In this document: positions 1-5,204 of the stretch, piece after piece
Layout: each line of letters opens with the position of its first letter
How positions within the stretch are numbered: position 1 is the stretch's first letter
NCBI GenBank assembly: GCA_023423695.1
Contig: JAFAFA010000074.1
Coordinates: 1-5,968, forward strand
Source of the DNA: Pseudomonadota bacterium
GTDB taxonomy: Bacteria; Pseudomonadota; Alphaproteobacteria; Azospirillales; Azospirillaceae
Direction: 5' to 3'
Length of the DNA stretch: 5,968 nucleotides
The notes under the pieces: model-generated
Told to the model about the DNA's origin: nothing
Databases searched by the model: none
What the model saw: the letters and a program-made list of their open reading frames with translations, nothing else
Program-made: the position numbers and the translations under genes

Positions 1-125
1 GCCTTCAGATCGGCCAGGTCGTTGATCGCCACGACCTCCACGTCCTTGCGGCCGCTCTCGTAGATGGCGCGCAGAACCAGACGGCCGATGCGGCCAAAAC
101 CGTTGATCGCTACCCGTACAGCCAT
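1..125 (-). CDS. gap: Glyceraldehyde-3-phosphate dehydrogenase, type I (N-terminal fragment, runs off left edge)
   Basis: Only the first 41 codons are in the window. They encode the start of the NAD-binding Rossmann fold: residues 7-15 read INGFGRIGR, the classic GAPDH dinucleotide-binding loop, and residues 33-39 read AINDLAD, where the acidic residue after the second strand usually contacts the NAD ribose. The enzyme oxidises glyceraldehyde-3-phosphate to 1,3-bisphosphoglycerate in the cytoplasm, the step before phosphoglycerate kinase. The ATG at 125-123 is preceded by a good ribosome binding site (GGAG, about 7 bases upstream on the minus strand), and the protein starts at the family's usual place. 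The catalytic Cys and the substrate domain lie outside the window, so intactness cannot be judged. It is 116 bases downstream of the PGK-like gene in the same direction. The alternative, an erythrose-4-phosphate dehydrogenase, is less likely but not excluded by so short a fragment. Confidence 0.93.
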   Translation of the reverse strand, partial: MAVRVAINGFGRIGRLVLRAIYESGRKDVEVVAINDLADLK

Positions 126-192
126 GATGTGCTCCAGTCGTTCCGTTGCGGTCTCGTGCCGATTCGGGCGGAGACTCGATTTAACCGGGAAT

Positions 193-210
193 GGCGGGTT
201 TCGGCCCGCC
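193..210. repeat. GC-rich hairpin between the PGK-like gene and gap
   Basis: Perfect 6-base arms (193-198 and 205-210, GGCGGG/CCCGCC) around a 6-base loop, lying in the 116-base gap. There is no T-run after it on the minus strand, so it is not a canonical intrinsic terminator. It could be a weak terminator or processing structure separating the PGK-like gene from gap. I see no convincing separate gap promoter in this gap. Confidence 0.4.
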
Positions 211-241
211 GAGGGTGCAATTTTAACGCGTGGGCCTGCCG

Positions 242-985
242 TCAGGCCGTGACCGCGCGAGGAGAGGCGATGTCCAGCCAAGCCGGCAGGGCATTGCGGG
301 TGGTCAGCTCGCTGAAGCGGCCGTCCACCCCTGCCGCGGCCAGAGCCGCTATGGTGTCGTCACCGGCCGCGACCGAGCGCAGGCCGGCGTCGCGGGTGCG
401 CCGGGCGATGAACCAGGCCAGCGCGTTGGTGCCGCCGTCGAAAGGGGCGATCTCGTAGACGCCGAGCGGGCCGGTCCAGACGACCGTTCCGGCGGCCCCG
501 ACGCAGTTGGTCAGCCGGGCCACCGTCGCCGGACCGATGTCGAGGACCATGTCCTCCGGACCGATGGCGGCACAGGAGACAACGCGGTCCTCCACACCCT
601 CCCGCGCCTCGGTCGCCACCACCACGTCCACCGGCAGCAGCAGCTCGCACCGGCAGGCCCTCGCCTTGTCCAGGAGCTTGCGCGCCTCGCCGATCAACCC
701 GTGGTCACACAGCGAGGCACCCATGTCGGTGCCGGCCGCGGCCAGGAAGCTGTTGGCGATGCCGCCGCCGAGCGCCAGCACGTCGACCCGCGTCATCAGC
801 CGGGCCAGATGGTCCAGCTTGGCCGGCAGGCAGGTGCCGCCGACGATGGCGCAGACCCTGCCGGATGTGGCAAAGGGCGCCGTACGGGTGGTGATCGTCC
901 CCTCATCGGTCCGTCCACCCTGGATCAGTTGCATCCGGCCGGTCAGGCGGGGAGCCGGATTGCCCTGGACATCGGTCGTAACCAT
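242..985 (-). CDS. Phosphoglycerate kinase C-terminal-domain-only protein, probable pseudoenzyme
   Basis: A 247-residue protein that matches only the C-terminal, nucleotide-binding half of phosphoglycerate kinase (normal length about 390-415). Landmarks in order: AIVGG (46-50), GGGIANSFLAA (73-83), LPVDVVVA (117-124), LDIGPATV (148-155), WTGPLGVYE (170-178), PFDGGT (181-186). The N-terminal 3-phosphoglycerate-binding domain is absent; about 45 unrelated residues take its place. Key nucleotide-site residues are changed. The first Lys of the GG(A/S)KVSxK loop is Cys52, although Lys56 remains. The Asn of WNGP is Thr171. The GGGDT loop reads AGDDT (207-211). The late TGGGA loop reads TTRNAL. Ordinary PGK activity is therefore unlikely. 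The frame is intact and has its own promoter and ribosome binding site, which argues against simple decay. I prefer the ATG at 985-983, which has AAAGGA 8 bases upstream, over a TTG nine codons earlier that sits within the leader. It lies directly upstream of gap. Family membership is clear; the role is unknown. Confidence 0.85.
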   Translation of the reverse strand: MVTTDVQGNPAPRLTGRMQLIQGGRTDEGTITTRTAPFATSGRVCAIVGGTCLPAKLDHLARLMTRVDVLALGGGIANSFLAAAGTDMGASLCDHGLIGEARKLLDKARACRCELLLPVDVVVATEAREGVEDRVVSCAAIGPEDMVLDIGPATVARLTNCVGAAGTVVWTGPLGVYEIAPFDGGTNALAWFIARRTRDAGLRSVAAGDDTIAALAAAGVDGRFSELTTRNALPAWLDIASPRAVTA

Positions 986-993
986 GATGCCTG

Positions 994-999
994 TCCTTT
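994..999 (-). promoter_or_regulatory. Ribosome binding site of the PGK-like gene
   Basis: Reads AAAGGA on the minus strand, 8 bases before the ATG at 985-983. This spacing decides the start codon in favour of that ATG. The upstream TTG (1012-1010) has only the AT-rich promoter before it. Confidence 0.7.
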
Positions 1000-1011
1000 C
1001 CTTGGAATTCA

Positions 1012-1041
1012 AGTATATTAATATATCAGTGGTTGACGCAA
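1012..1041 (-). promoter_or_regulatory. Predicted promoter and AT-rich operator of the PGK-like gene
   Basis: On the minus strand TTGCGT (1041-1036) and TATACT (1017-1012) form a sigma-70-like -35/-10 pair with an 18-base spacer. Transcription would start near 1005, giving a leader of about 20 bases that contains the ribosome binding site. The -10 region lies inside a 16-base AT block (1013-1028) that stands out in this GC-rich sequence. The block contains the perfect palindrome TATATTAATATA and can also be read as two tandem octamers, TGATATAT and TAATATAC. A near copy lies before the pta-ackA operon, so this looks like a regulator site overlapping the promoter. The regulator is not identifiable from the window. 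Confidence 0.6.
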
Positions 1042-1070
1042 GGACAATCCGCCGCGAAACGGGTGTAGAT

Positions 1071-1082
1071 CACTTTGCCACA
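1071..1082. promoter_or_regulatory. Upstream box shared with the pta promoter (CACTTTGCCACA)
   Basis: This 12-mer lies 42 bases upstream of the AT-rich operator of the PGK-like gene. The sequence CACTATGCCGCA (10 of 12 identical) lies 45 bases upstream of the matching operator before the pta operon (4979-4990). Similar sequence at similar distance suggests a second protein-binding site, at roughly -66 to -77 from the predicted start. It is inferred from two copies only. Confidence 0.35.
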
Positions 1083-1091
1083 ATGACTTGC

Positions 1092-2054
1092 TCATGCGGT
1101 CCGGACCGGGCCGGCGCTTTGGGCTTGCATCTTCGGACCTGAGTCCACCTGCGGGGCGGGAGCCGACGCACGGCGGGTCTCGCGGTACAGGATCAGCAGG
1201 CCGCTGGCGATGACGATGGCGGCGCCGGTCATCACATGGGCGGCCGGCACGTCGCCCCAGACCAGCCAGCCGAGGATCGTCGCATAGATCAGGCTGGCAT
1301 AGCTGAAGGGGCCGACCACCACGGCGCGCGCCAGCGAATAGGCCCGCGTGCTGAAATACTGGGCGCCGCCGCCGGCGATCCCCATGCCTGCCATCAAGGT
1401 CAGGGCATGGGCATCCGGCGTGATCCAGTCGAAGGGCAGGGCGAGCGCGCTGAGTGCCGTGGAGATGACGGTGAAGTAGAACACCGTGGTCACCGGCTTT
1501 TCCGTCCGTCCCAATTGGCGCATGGCGATCATCGCCAGTGCGTAGCAGACCGCTGCGGTCAGCGCGACGATGGCGCCGCGGTCGATCATGTCGGGACCGG
1601 GCTGCACCATGATCAGCACCCCGGCGAACCCGACCACCACCGCACCCCAGCGGAAAGCGCCGACCTTCTCGCCCAGCAGAGGAACCGACAGCGCGGTCAG
1701 GAACAGCGGGGCGGAGTAGGAGATCGCCACCGCATTGGCCAGCGGCATCAGGTGATAGGCCCAGAACAGCAGGACCATGGATGCGAGGCCGATGACGGCT
1801 CGCCACAGATGCCCCTGCCAATGGGTGGTGTGCAGGCAGCTCCGCCCGCCCGCCGCGACCACCATGGCGACCGCCGGCAGAAGGGCGAACAGATTGCGGA
1901 AGAAGGTGACCTCGCCCAGCGGGTAGGTTTCCGCCAGGATCTTGGCAAGGGCATTCATGATGGTCATCAGGACCATCGCCAGCAGCATCGACAGAATGCC
2001 GAGCCGGACATTCTCCGGCGGTGTGGCGATGGAGCTTGTGGGGAGCTGTTCCAT
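1092..2054 (-). CDS. EamA/DMT-superfamily membrane transporter
   Basis: A 320-residue hydrophobic protein of typical length for the 10-helix drug/metabolite transporter superfamily, with two EamA repeats. Approximate membrane segments are 17-37, 46-67, 84-100, 104-126, 134-150, 158-178, 188-208, 216-234, 242-264 and 273-290. The family-typical stretch GEKVGAFRWGAVVVGFAGVL follows helix 4, and a similar WGDVPAAHVMTGAAIV follows helix 9. The N-terminal 16 residues and the charged, proline-rich C-terminal tail after about residue 291 should be cytoplasmic. The ATG at 2054-2052 has AGGA about 9 bases upstream. It begins 51 bases after acetate kinase ends and probably belongs to the same transcript, though a perfect hairpin in that gap could reduce read-through. 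The substrate cannot be read from sequence; DMT proteins usually export amino acids, metabolites or drugs. Linkage to acetate kinase only hints at a carbon-overflow product. Confidence 0.9.
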   Translation of the reverse strand: MEQLPTSSIATPPENVRLGILSMLLAMVLMTIMNALAKILAETYPLGEVTFFRNLFALLPAVAMVVAAGGRSCLHTTHWQGHLWRAVIGLASMVLLFWAYHLMPLANAVAISYSAPLFLTALSVPLLGEKVGAFRWGAVVVGFAGVLIMVQPGPDMIDRGAIVALTAAVCYALAMIAMRQLGRTEKPVTTVFYFTVISTALSALALPFDWITPDAHALTLMAGMGIAGGGAQYFSTRAYSLARAVVVGPFSYASLIYATILGWLVWGDVPAAHVMTGAAIVIASGLLILYRETRRASAPAPQVDSGPKMQAQSAGPVRTA

Positions 2055-2080
2055 GATGACCGTTCCTGCCGGCTAGATAT

Positions 2081-2101
2081 CCTCTCCCGTCCCGGGAGAG
2101 G
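2081..2101. repeat. Perfect hairpin between ackA and the transporter gene
   Basis: Nine-base perfect arms, CCTCTCCCG (2081-2089) and CGGGAGAGG (2093-2101), around a 3-base loop. It sits immediately downstream of the ackA stop codon. It lacks a following T-run on the minus strand, so it is more likely an mRNA-stabilising or attenuating structure, or a REP-like dispersed element, than a full terminator. Its CTCTCC/GGAGAG arms recur in the hairpin at 5137-5157. Confidence 0.55.
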
Positions 2102-2105
2102 GAGT

Positions 2106-3332
2106 TCACGCCGCCCGGCTCATCGCCCCGGCGGCGATGACGCCCAGAGTGTGGCGGGCAATCATCCGTTCCTCGTCGGTCGGGATGATGAACACCGGCA
2201 CGCGGCTCTCCTGGGCGGAAATGCGCGTCGCCTTCGCCCGGTTGGCCGCCGCGTCGATCGACACGCCGAGCCAGCCCAGCTTCTCCGCGACCCGAGCGCG
2301 CACCAGCGTTGAGTTCTCGCCGACACCGGCGGTGAACACCACCGCGTCCAGGCCGCCCATCGAACCGGCCAGCGCCGCCACCTGCTTGGCGACGTTGTGG
2401 CAGAACAGCTCCACCGCTTCGGCCGCCGCCGGAAGGTCGGAGTTCTCCAGGTCGCGCATGTCGTTGGAGAGGCCCGACACGCCCAGCATGCCCGACTTGT
2501 GGTAGAGCAGCTTTTCCAATTCGTCGGCGCCGTAGCCCTTCTCGCGCATCAGGTAGATCAGCACGCCGGGATCGATCGCGCCCGGCCGGGTGCCCATCGG
2601 CACGCCGTCCAGCGCGGTGAAGCCCATGGTGGTGTCGACGCTGTGCCCGGCGCGCATGGCGCACAGGCTGGCGCCGCTGCCGAGATGGCAGACAACCACA
2701 TGCGCGTCGGCCAGCTCCGGCGCCACCTGCGGCAGGCGGTGGGCTATGTATTCGTAGCTCAGCCCGTGGAAACCGTAGCGGCGGATGCCTTCCGCCGTCA
2801 GTTCGCGCGGGATGGCGAAGGTCTGCGACTGCCAGGGCTGGGTCTGGTGGAAGGCGGTGTCGAAACAGGCGACCTGCGGCAGCGACGGGTAGACCTGCGC
2901 CAGCGCCCGCATGGCGGCGATGTTGTGCGGCTCGTGCAGCGGGGCCAGCGGGATCAGCTCCTCCAACTGGTCGAGCACCGTCGGGGTGACGCGCACGGGT
3001 GCCGAGAAGCGGGTGCCGCCATGGACGACGCGGTGGCCGGCGGCCACCAGCGTGGCGCCCTTCAGCGTATCGCCGATCCAGTCGAGCAGATGGTGCAGCA
3101 GCTCCGGACGGCCCGGATTCTCACCGGCGGCCCAGCTGTGGTCGGCGATCTTGTGGCGGGCGGCGTCCTTCGCCTCGAAGCGGGGAGCCGTGCCGATGCC
3201 GGAGATCTGCCCGGTGACGACCGGCTCCAGCTCTGCGGCGCTGCCACCCTGGAAGACCGAGAACTTCAGGCTGGAGGAGCCGGCATTGATGACGAGGCAG
3301 GCATCGCTGCCGGAATGGGAATGTGCGGCCAT
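2106..3332 (-). CDS. ackA: Acetate kinase
   Basis: A full-length, 408-residue member of the acetokinase family (ASKHA fold) that interconverts acetate plus ATP with acetyl phosphate plus ADP in the cytoplasm. All landmark motifs are present: VINAGSSSLKF (14-24, with Asn16, Ser19 and Ser21), GHRVVHGG (99-106, Arg101), His133 in the PLHEPHN stretch, FDTAFH (157-162, Asp158), GFHG (187-190, catalytic His189), HLGSGAS (216-222), GTRPG (247-251, Arg249), FTAGVGENS (333-341) and PTDEE (384-388). No key residue is missing, so it should be active. The ATG at 3332-3330 is only 12 bases after the stop of the acyltransferase gene, and its AGGA Shine-Dalgarno overlaps that stop codon, pointing to an operon with coupled translation. 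With its partner it would make ATP from acyl-CoA, or activate acetate in reverse. Use of propionate or butyrate as substrate cannot be excluded. Confidence 0.97.
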   Translation of the reverse strand: MAAHSHSGSDACLVINAGSSSLKFSVFQGGSAAELEPVVTGQISGIGTAPRFEAKDAARHKIADHSWAAGENPGRPELLHHLLDWIGDTLKGATLVAAGHRVVHGGTRFSAPVRVTPTVLDQLEELIPLAPLHEPHNIAAMRALAQVYPSLPQVACFDTAFHQTQPWQSQTFAIPRELTAEGIRRYGFHGLSYEYIAHRLPQVAPELADAHVVVCHLGSGASLCAMRAGHSVDTTMGFTALDGVPMGTRPGAIDPGVLIYLMREKGYGADELEKLLYHKSGMLGVSGLSNDMRDLENSDLPAAAEAVELFCHNVAKQVAALAGSMGGLDAVVFTAGVGENSTLVRARVAEKLGWLGVSIDAAANRAKATRISAQESRVPVFIIPTDEERMIARHTLGVIAAGAMSRAA

Positions 3333-3344
3333 GACGAAAACGTC

Positions 3345-4787
3345 CTATTCGGCGGCAAGCGCGAGCTTGGGCTGGCGTTGAGCGGCGGCGACCAGCGAGG
3401 CGACCGCACAGGAGGCGAGGCGCGCCCGCACATTGTCGGCGCGGCTGGTGAGGATGACCGGAACCTTGGCGCCCAGCACGATGCCGGCGAGGTCGGCGTT
3501 GGCCAGGAAGGACAGCTGCTTGACCAGCATGTTGCCGGCTTCCAGGTCGGGAGCGAGCAGAATGTCCGGCTGTCCGGCGACCGGGGAGGTGATACCCTTG
3601 GTGCGGGCGGCCTCGGCGGAGATGGCGTTGTCGAAGGCCAGCGGGCCATCCAGGATGCCGCCGGTGATCTGGCCGCGGTCAGCCATTTTGCACAGGGCAG
3701 CGGCTTCCAGCGTCGTGTTGATCTTCGGGTTGATCGTCTCGACCGCCGACAGGATGGCGACACGCGGGGTGTCGACGCCCAGCACCTTGGCGAGGTTGAT
3801 GGCGTTCTGGACGATGTGGACCTTGTCCTCCAGCGTCGGGTAGATGTTGATCGCCGCATCGGTGATCAGCAGCGTCTTGGAGTAGGTCGGCACATTCATC
3901 AGGAAGACGTGGCTGATGCGGCTGGCGGTGCGCAGGCCGGTCTCCTTCTTCACCACCTCGCCCATCAGCTCGTCGGTGTGCAGGCTGCCCTTCATCACCG
4001 CTTCGGCTTCGCCGGTGCGGGCCAGCGCCACGGCGGCTGCCGCGGCGGCGCGGCTGTGGGCGACGTCGACGATGCGGTAGCGGGCGATGTCTAGTCCGCC
4101 GGCTGCGGCGACCTTGCGGATGAGGGCTTCCGGCCCGACCAGGATCGGTTCGATCAGCCCGGCCTGGGCGGCCTCGACCGCACCCTGGAGGGAGCTGGCG
4201 TCGCAGGGATAGGCCACGGCGGTGACGACCGGCGGCAGCTCGTCGCATTTGGCGAGCAGGGCGTCGTGCTTGTCGTGGCGAATCATCTGGATCTGCGGCA
4301 GCTCATGCGCCGGGCGGATGACCTTCTGGGTGGGGGCGATCACCTCGGCGGTGCCGAGGACGACAACCTCACCATCCTGGTTGGTGCAGACGCAGTCGAA
4401 GACGACGAGGTTCTTGGCCGGGCGCTTCTCGATCACGGTGACGGTGGCGGTGACGATGTCGCCGAGACCGACCGGACGGCGGAACTGCAGGCTCTGGCCG
4501 GCGTAGAGCGAGCCGGCGCCGGGCAGGTAGGTGCCGAGCACGCCGGAGATCAGGGAGCCCGACCACATGCCCGGGCCGATCACCTTCTGGAAACGGCTGT
4601 CGGCCGCGAATTTCGGGTCCAGATGGGCCGGGTTGATGTTGCCCGACACGGTGGCGAACAGTTCCACATCCATCAGCGTCAGCTGACGGGAAAGGCTGGC
4701 CGTCTGGCCGATCTGGATTTCGTCGAAGGTCACATTCTCGACCACGGCGCCGATGCCGTTGCCGAACGCTTCACCACTGGCACGCAT
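3345..4787 (-). CDS. MaoC-like hydratase domain fused to phosphate acetyl/butyryltransferase
   Basis: A 480-residue two-domain protein of the type annotated as bifunctional enoyl-CoA hydratase/phosphate acetyltransferase. Residues about 18-150 form a MaoC-type hot-dog domain (FDEIQIGQ at 21-28, GPGMWSGSLISGVLG at 71-85, QSLQFRRPVGLGD at 98-110). Residues about 185-475 form the PTA/PTB acyl-CoA:phosphate acyltransferase domain, with KGSLHTDELMG (266-276), TDAAINIYPTLEDKV (309-323), AVETINPKIN (348-357), ITGGILDGPLAFDNAIS (374-390) and DILLAPDLEAGNMLVKQL (408-425). The second domain makes acyl phosphate for the acetate kinase encoded just downstream. In the hydratase motif the usual D-x-N-P-x-H is NINPAH (50-55), so the expected catalytic Asp is Asn50 while His55 is kept; this half may be inactive or purely structural. 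The ATG at 4787-4785 has only a weak ribosome binding site. No better start is visible, but a slightly later start near residue 15 is possible. Acetyl versus butyryl preference is undetermined. Confidence 0.94.
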   Translation of the reverse strand: MRASGEAFGNGIGAVVENVTFDEIQIGQTASLSRQLTLMDVELFATVSGNINPAHLDPKFAADSRFQKVIGPGMWSGSLISGVLGTYLPGAGSLYAGQSLQFRRPVGLGDIVTATVTVIEKRPAKNLVVFDCVCTNQDGEVVVLGTAEVIAPTQKVIRPAHELPQIQMIRHDKHDALLAKCDELPPVVTAVAYPCDASSLQGAVEAAQAGLIEPILVGPEALIRKVAAAGGLDIARYRIVDVAHSRAAAAAAVALARTGEAEAVMKGSLHTDELMGEVVKKETGLRTASRISHVFLMNVPTYSKTLLITDAAINIYPTLEDKVHIVQNAINLAKVLGVDTPRVAILSAVETINPKINTTLEAAALCKMADRGQITGGILDGPLAFDNAISAEAARTKGITSPVAGQPDILLAPDLEAGNMLVKQLSFLANADLAGIVLGAKVPVILTSRADNVRARLASCAVASLVAAAQRQPKLALAAE

Positions 4788-4876
4788 TTTTTGAACACTC
4801 CGGTTGACCGGGTCGATCGAGCGGCCCGTTTTAAGGTCCGACAGGGCAGCGCCTAGAAAATCGGAGACGTTCCGCT

Positions 4877-4892
4877 GCCGGCTTGTGCCGGC
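4877..4892. repeat. Short hairpin in the pta leader
   Basis: GCCGGC-TTGT-GCCGGC: 6-base perfect arms with a 4-base loop, within the predicted 5' untranslated leader about 90 bases before the pta start. It could form in the transcript and influence early elongation or stability. No T-run follows and no competing structure or leader peptide is evident, so an attenuator is not shown. Confidence 0.35.
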
Positions 4893-4916
4893 TTTCTGCG
4901 CCGCGCGGGAACCATA

Positions 4917-4947
4917 GATATATTAGTATATTAAATGTGCATCGCAA
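4917..4947 (-). promoter_or_regulatory. Predicted promoter and AT-rich operator of the pta-ackA-transporter operon
   Basis: On the minus strand TTGCGA (4947-4942) is followed 8 bases later by the AT block TAATATAC-TAATATAT (4933-4918), two tandem octamers differing at one base. The PGK-like gene has the same plan: TTGCGT, 7 bases, then TGATATAT-TAATATAC. The cores TATACTAATATA and TATATTAATATA agree at 11 of 12 bases. Several -10 hexamers are possible (TATACT, or TAATAT at 16 bases from TTGCGA), so the exact start is uncertain. In DNA this GC-rich, such a matched pair suggests a shared regulator. Confidence 0.55.
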
Positions 4948-4978
4948 CATAGAACCAACGGAATCCCTCGGCCCTTGA

Positions 4979-4990
4979 CACTATGCCGCA
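4979..4990. promoter_or_regulatory. Upstream box shared with the PGK-like promoter (CACTATGCCGCA)
   Basis: Partner of the box at 1071-1082 (10 of 12 identical), placed 45 bases upstream of the AT operator here against 42 there. It is a possible activator site. It does not match sigma-54, Pho-box or FNR consensus as I read it. Confidence 0.35.
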
Positions 4991-5017
4991 GGTCTGTGGT
5001 GCGGCTGGGCGGGGAAC

Positions 5018-5051
5018 CCCCCTTCCCCCGAGGAGAGACGGGGGAAGGGGG
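5018..5051. repeat. Long perfect hairpin in the eno 3' flank
   Basis: Thirteen-base perfect arms, CCCCCTTCCCCCG (5018-5030) and its complement (5039-5051), around an 8-base purine loop (AGGAGAGA). It would be very stable in RNA. It lies about 155 bases past the eno stop codon and upstream of the pta promoter. No T-run follows on the minus strand, so it may act as a Rho-independent-like barrier without a U-tract, or be a dispersed REP-like intergenic element. Confidence 0.6.
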
Positions 5052-5136
5052 CAGAAGGGCGAGCAATCTCAGCGATCACGACGCTCGCCGCCCGTCCTGG
5101 AAGCCCCTTTGGGCGCGGCCCTTCCGGTCCTTATCG

Positions 5137-5157
5137 TCTCTCCGGGGGCGGGAGAGA
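5137..5157. repeat. Hairpin shortly after eno
   Basis: Seven-base perfect arms TCTCTCC (5137-5143) and GGAGAGA (5151-5157) around a G-rich 7-base loop, starting 48 bases past the eno stop. It shares arm sequence with the hairpin at 2081-2101, and its right arm (GAGAGAACGGGG) resembles the loop/arm of the hairpin at 5018-5051 (GAGAGACGGGG). It is the best-placed candidate for ending or stabilising the eno transcript, though no T-run is present. Confidence 0.45.
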
Positions 5158-5204
5158 ACGGGGCAAGACGGTCGCGGGGCAGGGGGCCTCCGGATTTCTG
5201 TAAA

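Larger units (their letters stand above)
4788..5204. other. 417-base gene-free stretch between eno and the pta operon
   Basis: No supported gene on either strand. From right to left it holds the eno 3' flank with a cluster of GC-rich hairpins (about 5018-5157), the shared upstream box (4979-4990), the AT-rich promoter/operator (4917-4947), and an untranslated leader of about 120 bases for the pta operon that includes a short hairpin (4877-4892). The plus-strand open frame through 4975-5409 is mostly antisense to eno and lacks any recognisable protein features. Confidence 0.7.

Noticed and set aside
986..1012. TTG start nine codons upstream for the PGK-like gene
   Set aside because: It would place the start within the predicted promoter -10 and the ribosome binding site inside the coding region; the ATG at 985 has proper spacing.
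1062..1079. FNR/CRP-like site (GTGATCTACAC on the minus strand)
   Set aside because: The left half resembles the FNR half-site, but the right half does not match ATCAA, and the pta promoter has no counterpart.
1098..1107. Palindrome GGTCCGGACC
   Set aside because: It lies inside the transporter's last codons, and a 10-base GC palindrome is unremarkable in this composition.
2081..2101. Intrinsic terminator ending the pta-ackA transcript
   Set aside because: The stem is perfect but no T-run follows on the transcribed strand, so it is listed as a hairpin only.
1236..2312. Long plus-strand open frame opposite the transporter and ackA
   Set aside because: It is antisense to two clearly conserved genes, its translation is low-complexity and rich in Arg, Gly, His and Gln, typical of a GC-rich shadow frame, and it has no recognisable motif.
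1018..2664. 548-codon minus-strand open frame overlapping the transporter and ackA in another frame
   Set aside because: Out-of-frame reading of two real genes with an Arg/Gly-rich, non-protein-like composition.
2397..4094. 565-codon plus-strand open frame
   Set aside because: It is fully antisense to ackA and the acyltransferase gene; length alone is expected from stop-poor GC-rich DNA.
4970..4995. Sigma-54 promoter or Pho box before the pta operon
   Set aside because: The GG-N10-GC spacing is not met in either shared box, and I see no direct repeat matching the PhoB consensus.
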